From Thermoplasmata archaeon (GTDB taxonomy: Archaea > Thermoplasmatota > Thermoplasmata > Lutacidiplasmatales > UBA184), in assembly GCA_021827405.1 (NCBI GenBank), contig JAKAVY010000016.1:1-37188 (forward strand): DNA of 37,188 bases, given 5' to 3'. Under the pieces are notes generated by a model, which did no database searches, was not told where the DNA came from, and was given only the letters and a program-made list of their open reading frames with translations. Of this stretch, positions 8,136 to 15,508 are shown one piece after another (the first letter of the stretch is position 1; each line of letters starts with the position of its first letter). Made by a program: the position numbers and the translations under genes.

Positions 8136-8158
8136 GTCCCCGGGTCTGGAGCCGTCCC

Positions 8159-9097
8159 GTGCCGGTGCTGGTCACGGGGGCGGAGGGTTTCATCGGCAGC
8201 CGGCTCGTCAACGCGCTGGCGGACGACGGAGAGGAGGTCGTCGCCGGGCTTTACCAACCCACCGGACGCTACGAACCGGTGGACCGGGCCCGATCCTTTC
8301 CCTTGGACATCACGCACGAGGACGAGGTCCGACGCCTCATCGCGGAGGTCCGACCCGAGGTGGTCTACCACCTGGCGGGGATGAGCAACCCGATGCTCTC
8401 CTGGACCCGACCGGCGGACGCCCTGGAGATCAACGTGGGAGGGACGCTCCACCTCCTGGACGCGCTCCGGTCCGCCGGGGTTCCCGCCCGGGTGTTCCTC
8501 GCGGGGTCGAGCGCGGAGTACGGCTACTCCTGCCGGGAGCAGCATGCTCTTGGGGAGGACGATCCGCTGTTACCCGTCCATCCGTACGGGCTGAGCAAGC
8601 TCGCGGTGGACCTCCTGGGCCTCCAGTACTTTCGGGCGTACGGCATGCCTGTCATCCGCGGGCGGATCTTCAATACCATCGGGCCCCGGAAGATCATTGA
8701 TGCGCCCAGCGACTTCGCGCGGCAGCTCGTGGCCGTAGAGCGGGGCCAGCGCGCCGCCCTGGCGGTGGGGAACACGGAGACCGTCCGGGACTTCACGGAC
8801 GTCCGGGACATGGTGGGGGCCATTCGAGCGGTGACGGTCCACGGGAGCCCGGGGGAGGTCTACAACCTCTGCAGCGCGCGCCCCACCCGGATCCAAGAGG
8901 TCTTGGACGGCCTCCTGGCCCGTTCAGCACGGGCGGTCCCCGTGGAGCGCCCGGCCGAGCTCCGGCGTCCCTCGGACGAGCCCTGGATCGTGGGCGACAA
9001 TTCGCGGCTCCGGTCCGTGGCCGACTGGCATCCCCGGATCCCCCTGGCCCTGACGTTGGCCGATATCCTGGACTATTGGCGGAGCGCGACGACTTGA
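8159..9097 (+). CDS. NAD(P)-dependent SDR, GDP-mannose 4,6-dehydratase / GDP-6-deoxymannose reductase type
   Basis: Extended short-chain dehydrogenase acting on a nucleotide sugar. The 312 residues have the Rossmann motif GAEGFIG (7-13) directly after the first strand, HLAGMSNP (71-78), GSSAEYG with the catalytic Ser (117-122) and the YxxxK pair in YGLSK (143-147). The following blocks RIFNTIGPR, SDFARQ and GNTETVRDFTDVRDMV closely follow the GMD/RMD pattern, so GDP-mannose-derived 6-deoxy sugars are the best guess for substrate; which of the two reactions it performs cannot be read here. The end overlaps the possible TTG start of the next glycosyltransferase, so the two are translated together. 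Confidence 0.85.
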   Translation: MPVLVTGAEGFIGSRLVNALADDGEEVVAGLYQPTGRYEPVDRARSFPLDITHEDEVRRLIAEVRPEVVYHLAGMSNPMLSWTRPADALEINVGGTLHLLDALRSAGVPARVFLAGSSAEYGYSCREQHALGEDDPLLPVHPYGLSKLAVDLLGLQYFRAYGMPVIRGRIFNTIGPRKIIDAPSDFARQLVAVERGQRAALAVGNTETVRDFTDVRDMVGAIRAVTVHGSPGEVYNLCSARPTRIQEVLDGLLARSARAVPVERPAELRRPSDEPWIVGDNSRLRSVADWHPRIPLALTLADILDYWRSATT

Positions 9098-9912
9098 GCC
9101 CCGGTGCCCCGACCCGGTCCTTGCCCGAAGCCGCTGCCGTGCGCTCGGCTCCGGTGGAGGAGGGGAAGGCAAAGACCCCCCCGGCCCCGGAGATCAGCGT
9201 CCTCGCCGCGGTGCTGAACGAGGGGGGAAACATCCTGCCCTTCTTCGAACGTCTCACCCGGGCGCTCCAGGGGCTTACGTGGGAGACCATCGTCGTGGAT
9301 GACGCCAGTACCGACGGGACCTTGGAAAAGGTGGAGGCCCTCTCCCGCCGGGACCCTCGAGTGCGGCTGCTGCGGAGGCCGGCCCGAGGAGGGACGGCCT
9401 CGGCCCAGTATGATGGCTGGAAGGTCTCCCGGGGCCGGATCATCGTGGTCCTCGATGCCGACCTCCAACACCGCCCCGAGGAGGTCCCCACGGTGATCGG
9501 GCCGGTCCGTTCTGGCTCGGCCGTCCTGTCCATCGGGTCCCGGTACCTGCCCGGCGGCGGGTTCGAGAAGCGTCCGCCGCTGCGGGGGCTCATCTCCCGT
9601 ACCGGGGAAGTGCTGGCCCGGTTGATCTTGCCGGAGACACGGGGCCGGTCCGACCCCATGAGCGGCTTCTTCGCCTTCCGCCGGGAGGTCCTAGACGGTC
9701 CTGAGATCGCCCCTCAGGGCATGAAGTTCCTCTTCTATCTTCTCGTGCGCGTCCCCCCGTCCCGGATCCGGGAGGTCCCGATCCGCTTCCAGCGGAGGGA
9801 GCAGGGGCAGAGCAAGCTGGTCGGGAGGCAGAGCCGGCTGGTCCGTGCCCTCCTCTCCAGCGCCCTCCACGCAAAACGGGGACGCCCTCGAAGGGACCCT
9901 GTCCCCCCCTGA
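9094..9912 (+). CDS. GT2 glycosyltransferase, Dpm1/polyprenyl-phosphate sugar transferase type
   Basis: GT-A fold enzyme that likely moves a sugar from a nucleotide donor to a polyprenyl phosphate on the cytosolic face. Visible motifs: ISVLAAVLNEGGNI at the first strand, VVDDASTDGT, VVLDADLQHRPEEVP with the DxD metal site, and SDPMSGFFAFRREV in the acceptor region. These are the Dpm1-type blocks. It has no C-terminal membrane helices and ends in a basic tail. The start is uncertain: TTG 9094 overlaps the SDR stop as TTGA, with TTG 9076 and GTG 9139 as alternatives; the conserved domain begins after all three. Together with the SDR and the GT-C-like protein it could supply and use lipid-linked sugars. 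Confidence 0.87.
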   Translation: MSPGAPTRSLPEAAAVRSAPVEEGKAKTPPAPEISVLAAVLNEGGNILPFFERLTRALQGLTWETIVVDDASTDGTLEKVEALSRRDPRVRLLRRPARGGTASAQYDGWKVSRGRIIVVLDADLQHRPEEVPTVIGPVRSGSAVLSIGSRYLPGGGFEKRPPLRGLISRTGEVLARLILPETRGRSDPMSGFFAFRREVLDGPEIAPQGMKFLFYLLVRVPPSRIREVPIRFQRREQGQSKLVGRQSRLVRALLSSALHAKRGRPRRDPVPP

Positions 9913-9920
9913 GAAGGGGG
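9905..9920. repeat. Hairpin between the converging GT2 and mak genes
   Basis: CCCCCT-GAGA-AGGGGG spans the GT2 stop codon. It lies in the 94-nt convergent gap, 87 nt past the mak stop on the other strand, so it could serve as a two-way 3'-end structure. Nothing else is seen in 9913-10006. Confidence 0.35.
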
Positions 9921-10006
9921 AGCGGGGGCGTAGGGAAGCGGCCGTCGGGCTCAGGGAGGATCGGGCCCCTTCAGGCCTCCGCGTGCCTTCCCTCTCCGGG
10001 GGAACC

Positions 10007-11548
10007 CTAAAGGTCCTCCCCGGACCTCCCTGGTCGACCGGGGACATCCGCGACCGGGACCTCTCCGGGCCCCGCTCCGGTCGCCCGGAGCAGGGCTCTC
10101 AAGGGGATGTCCACCCATCCGGGGCGGTACTGGAGCTCGTAGCTGAGCTCGTACAGCGCCTTCTCGGTCACGTGGAAACGCAAGAGCCGGGGGAGCGCAG
10201 GGTCCTTCGGGTCCACCCACCGCGGCCGCGCAGCCCCGGCCACGGCCCAGTACCGCTCCAGGAAGCGCTCTTGCATTTCCCGGGAAGAGCGCTCGGGGAG
10301 GGAGGGGTCCTCCAGGGGCCGAGCGGAACCGGGGAAGGGCGCTCGGACCGCCGCATGGGCGGCATAGTCCAACGATCGCAACATCCCGGCCACGTCCTTC
10401 AAAGGGCTCTGCTTGGCCCGCCGTTCCTCGAGGGAGCGCAGCGGCTCCCCCTCGAAGTCCAGGATGATCAGCCCGGTTCGGGTCCGCATCACCTGACCCA
10501 GATGGTAGTCCCCGTGGATGCGGGTCCGGAGCGAATCCCGTAGGCCTTCTTCCCACCGGAGGGCGGTACGGGCGGGAAGCTGGGGAAGGCAGCGGCCCAC
10601 CTTCTCCGCCAGGTCCCGAACCGGGGGTGGCAACCGGTCGCGCGCCTGGGAAAGCTCGGCCCTTGCGCGCTCGTAGGTGGTGTCCCACGAGGCCTGCCAA
10701 CGGGCCACGTCGGCCTCCCGGACGGGTTCCGGGGAGAACGCGGTCAGGTCGGCCGGCGCGGAGGCCAGGGCCGCGTGGAGCTGCCCGGTGACGGAAGCGA
10801 GCTCCGTCACCAGCGAGAGGACGGAGGGCGGGGGCGTCCCCCCCGCCCCGGCAAGCTCCTTACGGAAGCCGGTCCAAAGGTCCCCCTCGTTGGGCACGAA
10901 GACCTGGGTGGTCCCGACGAGCGCCAGAGGGAACTTCGGGCCGCTGTAGGCCAGGGACCCCAAAGGGCGGGGGACGTTCCTGAACGGACTGCGGGACCAA
11001 AGATACTCCGGGACCTCGACGTCCGGGTTCTCGCCGGGAGCGATCCGCCGGAGGTGCTTGTGGATGGTCCGCCCGTCGATCACCACCGAGGTATTGCTCT
11101 GTTCCGACGTGATCTGGCGCACCTGCTGTACCCGGGCGGGGAGGGCTTCCCCCCCGTCGGCCGGTCCGGAGGGTCGGAAGGTGAGGGAGCCCCGCTCGGT
11201 GGGTACGCGAGAAGCGGCCCTAAGCCCGGCCAGGAGGTACTCCGCCAGATCCGGGTGGTCCTCGGCCGGCCGGAGCGCGTCCTCCTCCCGCCGGTAAAAG
11301 GCGCTGTAGTAGGAGGGCGCCCGGCCCGGGAAGGTCGCTTCCAGAAGGAACCAACCCACCGGGCTCGGGCCCCCGATCAAGGGGGCGTGGTCGACCACGG
11401 ACAACCCGGTCAGCGGAAGGGACTTCTCGGCGAACCAGCGCATCCCCGGGAGGGACCCCTTCAGTTCCTCCAGGAGCTGGGAGAGCGTATCTTCCCCCCA
11501 GGGGTCCCCGAAGGTACCGGGTCTCCCCGTCTCAGCCGGCGGGCTCAT
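10007..11548 (-). CDS. mak: Maltokinase (ATP:maltose 1-phosphotransferase)
   Basis: Phosphorylates maltose made by TreS to maltose 1-phosphate, the donor for GlgE. The 513 residues show the maltokinase N-lobe (RWFAEKS, 37-43), EQSNTS (149-154) with the nearby lysine in HKHLRR (163-168), and the kinase-like catalytic block HGDYHLGQV (345-353). DFEGEP (364-369) is the metal site. The C-terminal KALYELSYELQYRPGWVDIP-like stretch is a family signature. In many bacteria this domain is fused to the C-terminus of TreS; here it is a separate protein whose start overlaps the treS end by 17 nt. That tight overlap fits a 1:1 complex with TreS, as known for TreS-Pep2. It is last in glgE-treS-mak. Confidence 0.95.
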   Translation of the reverse strand: MSPPAETGRPGTFGDPWGEDTLSQLLEELKGSLPGMRWFAEKSLPLTGLSVVDHAPLIGGPSPVGWFLLEATFPGRAPSYYSAFYRREEDALRPAEDHPDLAEYLLAGLRAASRVPTERGSLTFRPSGPADGGEALPARVQQVRQITSEQSNTSVVIDGRTIHKHLRRIAPGENPDVEVPEYLWSRSPFRNVPRPLGSLAYSGPKFPLALVGTTQVFVPNEGDLWTGFRKELAGAGGTPPPSVLSLVTELASVTGQLHAALASAPADLTAFSPEPVREADVARWQASWDTTYERARAELSQARDRLPPPVRDLAEKVGRCLPQLPARTALRWEEGLRDSLRTRIHGDYHLGQVMRTRTGLIILDFEGEPLRSLEERRAKQSPLKDVAGMLRSLDYAAHAAVRAPFPGSARPLEDPSLPERSSREMQERFLERYWAVAGAARPRWVDPKDPALPRLLRFHVTEKALYELSYELQYRPGWVDIPLRALLRATGAGPGEVPVADVPGRPGRSGEDL

Positions 11549-13193
11549 GGGGACCCTGGAGCCGGAACCAGAAGAAGGCGTGGGGGCCGAGGGTGAAGAA
11601 GTACGGGAGCTCCCCGATCTTGGGGAAGGGGGTCCCGCTGAGCGCCTCCACCGGGGTCCAGCCGTTGAACTCCGGGAGGGAGATCTCCGCGGCCGTGGGG
11701 CTCTTCGAGAGATTGTAGACGCACAGCAGGTGCTCAGACCCTCGGGAACGCAGATAGGCGAGCACCTTGCGGTTGGGCAGGTCGAGGAAGCGGATCTCCC
11801 CCTCCCCGAGGATCGGGTCGAGTTCGTGGCGGACCTGGATGAGGTAGCGGACCCAGCGCAGGAGCGACGTGGGCAGGCGCATCTCCGCCTCCACGTTGCG
11901 CGCCTCGTAGTGGAAGTTGGGGTTCACGATGACGGGATTGTAGAGCAGCTCGGTGTCCGCCCGGGAGAAGCCGGCGTTGCGGTCCGGGGACCATTGCATC
12001 GGGGTTCGGACCCCGTTGCGGTCCCCCAGATAGATGTTGTCCCCCATGCCCAGTTCGTCCCCGTAGTAGAGGATGGGGACCCCGGGCAGGCTGAAGAGCA
12101 GCCCGTGGAGCATCTCCAAGGTGGCCCGGTCGTCGTCCACGAGCGGGGCGAGCCTACGGCGGATCCCCAGGTTCAAACGCATCTTCGGGTGGCGGGCGTA
12201 CTCGTGGTACATGAAGTCCCGCTCCTCGTCCGTGACCATCTCCAGCGTGAGCTCGTCGTGGTTCCTCAGGAAGATCCCCCAGGCGCAGCTCTTCGGGATC
12301 GGCAAGGTCTGCTGGATGATGTCCACCACCGCCGTCCGGTCCTCCTTCCTCAACGCCATGAAGATCCGGGGCATCAGGGGGAAGTTGAAGGCCATCTGGA
12401 ACTCGTCCTCCTGGCCGAAGTAGGCCTTCACGTCCGAGGGCCACTGGTTGGCCTCGGCGAGGAGCACGCATCCGGGGAACTCCCGGTCCACGAGGGCCCG
12501 GATCTCCTTGAGGAAGGCGTGGGTCTCCGGCAGGTTCTCGCAGGAGGTCCCCTCCCGTTCGAACAGGTAGGGCACGGCGTCGCACCGGAAGCCGTCCAGC
12601 CCCACCTTCAGCCAGAACCGCACCACGTTCTTCATCTCCTCCCGGACGGCGGGGTTGTCGTAGTTGAGGTCGGGCTGGTGGCCGTAGAACCGGTGCCAGA
12701 AGTACTGTCCCGCCACCGGGTCCCAGGTCCAGTTGGAACGCTCCGTGTCCAGGAAGATGACCCGGGTGCCGGAGTACTTGCGGTCCGTGTCGCTCCAGAC
12801 GAACCAGTCCCGTTTCGGGGACTTCGGGTTCACCCGGGCCTCCTGGAACCAGGGGCACTGGTCGGAGACGTGGTTCATCACCAGGTCCGCGATGACCTTG
12901 AGCCCCCGTCGGTGCGCCTCGTGAAGGAAGGTCTGGAAGTCCTCCAGGGTGCCGTAGTCCGGGTTGATGTTGTAATAGTCCGCGATGTCGTAGCCGTCGT
13001 CCTTCAAGGGGGACCGGTAGAAGGGGAGGAGCCAGAGGCAGTTCACCCCCAGGTCCACGAGGTACTCCAGCTTCTGGGTGAGACCCGGGAAGTCGCCGAT
13101 ACCGTCCGCGTTGCTGTCGAAGAACGACTTGACCGAGACCTCGTAGAAGATCGCCTTGCGGTACCACAGCGGGTCCGGGGCTCCCGCGCTCAT
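11532..13193 (-). CDS. treS: Trehalose synthase (maltose alpha-D-glucosyltransferase)
   Basis: GH13_16 enzyme that interconverts trehalose and maltose within the active site. The 553 residues contain the usual (beta/alpha)8 blocks: LWLLPFYRSPLKDDGYDI near 53-70, DLVMNH (103-108), GFRCDAVPYL with nucleophile Asp205, LLAEANQW with acid/base Glu247, and FLRNHDEL with Asp313. The N-terminus (WYRKAIFYEVSVKSFFDSN) and the block DLNYDNPAV are TreS-typical and argue against alpha-glucosidase. The small C-terminal beta domain is complete. The start overlaps the glgE end by 4 nt (ATGA) and the end overlaps mak by 17 nt. In this operon the net direction is expected to be trehalose to maltose because Mak pulls maltose away. 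Confidence 0.96.
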   Translation of the reverse strand: MSAGAPDPLWYRKAIFYEVSVKSFFDSNADGIGDFPGLTQKLEYLVDLGVNCLWLLPFYRSPLKDDGYDIADYYNINPDYGTLEDFQTFLHEAHRRGLKVIADLVMNHVSDQCPWFQEARVNPKSPKRDWFVWSDTDRKYSGTRVIFLDTERSNWTWDPVAGQYFWHRFYGHQPDLNYDNPAVREEMKNVVRFWLKVGLDGFRCDAVPYLFEREGTSCENLPETHAFLKEIRALVDREFPGCVLLAEANQWPSDVKAYFGQEDEFQMAFNFPLMPRIFMALRKEDRTAVVDIIQQTLPIPKSCAWGIFLRNHDELTLEMVTDEERDFMYHEYARHPKMRLNLGIRRRLAPLVDDDRATLEMLHGLLFSLPGVPILYYGDELGMGDNIYLGDRNGVRTPMQWSPDRNAGFSRADTELLYNPVIVNPNFHYEARNVEAEMRLPTSLLRWVRYLIQVRHELDPILGEGEIRFLDLPNRKVLAYLRSRGSEHLLCVYNLSKSPTAAEISLPEFNGWTPVEALSGTPFPKIGELPYFFTLGPHAFFWFRLQGPHEPAG

Positions 13194-15238
13194 GGCTCCA
13201 CCCGGAGCACGTGGGCGACTCGGACCGCCGGATCCAGCTTGACGTAGTTGCGTCGGCCCCTCCAGAGATACACTTCGTCGGTGAGCAGGTCCCGGACCCG
13301 GTAGGCGGCGTCCACCGGGAGGCCCAGAGCCTCCAAGGGGACCTCGACCATGGACTCGAGGGTGGCCTCCGGCACCACGTTCGCCACCACCAGCAGGTGG
13401 CTCTTCCCGTCCGGACTGGACCGATGGTAGCCCAGCAGCCGGGGATGGTCCACGGGGAAGAATCCCAGACCGGCTCCCGCCTGGAGGGCCCGGTTCTCCC
13501 GCCGGATCCGGTTCAGGCGCGTGAGCAAGGGGCGGAGGGTGCCGGGGGCCGAAGGGTCCCGGTGCACGATCCGGTACTTCTCCGAGTCCTGGTATTCCTC
13601 GGACCCCGGGACCCCTTCCCGTTCCAGGAACTCATAGCCGCTGTAGACCCCCCAGAGCGGGGAGAGGGTGGCGGCCAGGATCGCCCGGACCTGGAAGGCT
13701 GGGCGCCCCAACCGCTGCAGCAGCGGGGGCAGGATGTCCGGCGTGTTCACGAAGAGCATGGGCCGGAAGAAGTCGCGCACGGGAGGTCCGTAGAGCTCGA
13801 GGAAGTACTCCCTTAGCTCGTTCGGCTCGTTCCTCCAGGTGAAATAGGTGTACGACTCGCTGAAGCCCCGCTTGGCCAGCTGGTACATGATCTTGGGACG
13901 GGTGAAAGCCTCCGCCAGGAAGACCAGGTCCGGGTACCTCTCCTGGGCTCCCCGGATCATCTCCTCCCAGAAGGGAAAGGGTTTCGTGTGCGGGTTGTCC
14001 ACCCGGAAGATCCGGACCCCTCGTTCCGCCCAAAACCCCACCACCCCTTCGAGCTCGGTCCAAAGCTCCCGCCAATGGGGGTTGCCGAAGTCCAACGGAT
14101 AGATGTCCCGGTAGCGCTTGGGAGGGTTCTCGGCGTACCGTATGCTCCCGTCCGGGCGGTGGTAGAACCACTCGGGGTGCTCCCGTACCCAGGGATGGTC
14201 GGGCGAGCACTGGAACGCCAGGTCGAGCGCGACCTCCAATCCCAGCTCCTCCGCCCGGGCTCGGAAATGGTCGAAGTCCGCCAGCGTCCCCAGCTCCGGA
14301 TGGACGGAGAGGTGCCCCCCTTCCCCTGAACCGATGGCCCACGGGCTGCCCGGGTCTCCCGGCCCGGCGGGGGCCTGGTTGTTCCTCCCCCGCCGGCCGG
14401 TGATGCCGATGGGGTGGATGGGAGGCAAGTAGAGCACATCAAAACCGAGGGCCGCGATCTCCGGTAGCCTCTCCTCGGCCTGGCGGAAGGTCGCGGAATG
14501 CTCCGTCCCCGGCCCCAGGGAGCGGGGAAAGACCTCGTACCAGGCGGCGAAGCCGGCCCGACCCCGCTCCACCCGCACCGGGTACTCCTTGGGGGAAACG
14601 ACCCGGTCGGGACGGGGTTGGTTTCGACGGATGAGCTCCCGGAGGGGCTCCGTGCCGGCCCGCGATAGAGCGCTGGCGAGGTCGCGCCCTTCGAAGGCCG
14701 CCTGCAGGGATTCCACTTCCCTACGTTCCGCCTCGGGGAGGCGGGGAGCCACCGCCCGGAGGATCTCGAGCCCGGGGTCCAGGTCCTGGGAGATGTCCTC
14801 CCCCGCCTGCATCCACTTGGAAAGGTCCGTGACCCAGGTCTGGTAGCGGTCCGTCCAGGCCGAGAGCGTGAAGTGGTACAAACCGGGGACTGCGGGGATG
14901 AACGTCCCCTCCCACCGGTCGTTGCCCACCGGCCGCAAAGACCGCTCGGTCCTGTCGGTCTGCCCGGGGCCGCTGAGGGTGAAGGATGCGTCGAGGACCT
15001 CGGCCCCGGGCCTGAGCACATCCACGGAGATCTCCACCGTCTCCCCGACGAGCCGTCGGACAGGGTAGCAGCCGTCCTCGACCGCCGGGGCGACCGCCTC
15101 GAGCACGATGGTGCTCGGGGGAGCTTGGGCCCCTCGCCCACCTCCGGGGTGGGGGGAGGCCTTCCGTCGGGACGGGCCTCTTCTCGCACGGGAAGAAAGG
15201 GAGGCCGGGGCCCCCGCGGGATCCGCTTCCGGAGCCAT
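13190..15238 (-). CDS. glgE: Alpha-1,4-glucan:maltose-1-phosphate maltosyltransferase
   Basis: Extends alpha-1,4-glucan by maltosyl units from maltose 1-phosphate, independent of ADP-glucose. GH13_3 family. Of 682 residues, about 1-42 are a low-complexity Ala/Pro/Arg-rich leader. The GlgE N-terminal beta/helical domain follows (about 43-205: EAVAPAVEDGCYPVRR, AWTDRYQTWVTDL). The catalytic domain carries WYEVFPRS (233-240), YLPPIHPIG (270-278), GRRGRNN (281-287), nucleophile Asp414 in FRVDNPHTKP, acid/base Glu443 in LAEAFTRP and Asp501 in VNTPDI. A TATA box 35 nt upstream supports the ATG at 15238 despite the unusual leader. First gene of glgE-treS-mak and divergent from glgB. Confidence 0.97.
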   Translation of the reverse strand: MAPEADPAGAPASLSSRARRGPSRRKASPHPGGGRGAQAPPSTIVLEAVAPAVEDGCYPVRRLVGETVEISVDVLRPGAEVLDASFTLSGPGQTDRTERSLRPVGNDRWEGTFIPAVPGLYHFTLSAWTDRYQTWVTDLSKWMQAGEDISQDLDPGLEILRAVAPRLPEAERREVESLQAAFEGRDLASALSRAGTEPLRELIRRNQPRPDRVVSPKEYPVRVERGRAGFAAWYEVFPRSLGPGTEHSATFRQAEERLPEIAALGFDVLYLPPIHPIGITGRRGRNNQAPAGPGDPGSPWAIGSGEGGHLSVHPELGTLADFDHFRARAEELGLEVALDLAFQCSPDHPWVREHPEWFYHRPDGSIRYAENPPKRYRDIYPLDFGNPHWRELWTELEGVVGFWAERGVRIFRVDNPHTKPFPFWEEMIRGAQERYPDLVFLAEAFTRPKIMYQLAKRGFSESYTYFTWRNEPNELREYFLELYGPPVRDFFRPMLFVNTPDILPPLLQRLGRPAFQVRAILAATLSPLWGVYSGYEFLEREGVPGSEEYQDSEKYRIVHRDPSAPGTLRPLLTRLNRIRRENRALQAGAGLGFFPVDHPRLLGYHRSSPDGKSHLLVVANVVPEATLESMVEVPLEALGLPVDAAYRVRDLLTDEVYLWRGRRNYVKLDPAVRVAHVLRVEP

Positions 15239-15269
15239 GCGCAGGTGCCTGCCGCCTCGCCGTGCCCGC

Positions 15270-15277
15270 TATTTAAC
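15270..15277 (-). promoter_or_regulatory. TATA box of the glgE-treS-mak operon
   Basis: On the minus strand TTAAATAG-like sequence centred about 35 nt before the glgE ATG, predicting a leader of roughly 10 nt. It is one of the few AT-rich runs in the divergent region. Confidence 0.65.
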
Positions 15278-15294
15278 CCTGGCCCGGTCGCCGG

Positions 15295-15318
15295 GGGGCC
15301 CAGGAGCTAGAGGGCCCC
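15295..15318. promoter_or_regulatory. Inverted repeat between the glgE and glgB promoters, candidate operator
   Basis: GGGGCCC, a 10-nt spacer, then GGGCCCC. It lies between the two divergent TATA boxes, so a regulator bound here could reach both. GC-rich repeats are easy to find by chance in this genome, so the regulatory reading is a guess. Confidence 0.25.
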
Positions 15319-15373
15319 TCTCTCTGGAACGCGGGGCACGCCCTGGTCCGGAACCCCCGGTTCTCCGTCGACC

Positions 15374-15379
15374 TTTAAT
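15374..15379 (+). promoter_or_regulatory. TATA box of the glgB-treZ-GH57-treY operon
   Basis: TTTAAT centred 36 nt before the GTG at 15412 and 28 nt before an out-of-frame ATG at 15404. The predicted transcription start is near 15402. Confidence 0.6.
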
Positions 15380-15403
15380 CGACCCTAGGGTTCTTCGGGG
15401 GTC

Positions 15404-15508
15404 ATGGGGCGGTGGGTCGGGCCGAGCCATCCTCGGGGAAGGAGGAGCCCCGGACCCGCCGGCGAGCCATCGTTCGGCCGGGCCCGGAGAGGGGGCCCTC
15501 CCTCGTGA
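15404..15508 (+). CDS. Possible 34-codon upstream ORF of glgB
   Basis: ATG at the predicted 5' end of the glgB transcript opens a 34-codon frame ending in TGA at 15506-15508. That stop overlaps the GTG at 15505 (GTGA), which is a possible glgB start. The peptide is rich in Gly, Pro and Arg and resembles nothing I know. Either it is a translated leader that hands ribosomes to glgB, or it is a chance frame and glgB starts at GTG 15412. Third-position GC is higher in the glgB frame over this stretch, which favours the second view. Confidence 0.25.
   Translation: MGRWVGPSHPRGRRSPGPAGEPSFGRARRGGPPS

Noticed and set aside
11547-13247. Long plus-strand frame opposite treS (566 residues)
   Set aside because: Composed of Val/Glu/Gly/Pro-rich shadow sequence; treS on the other strand is certain.
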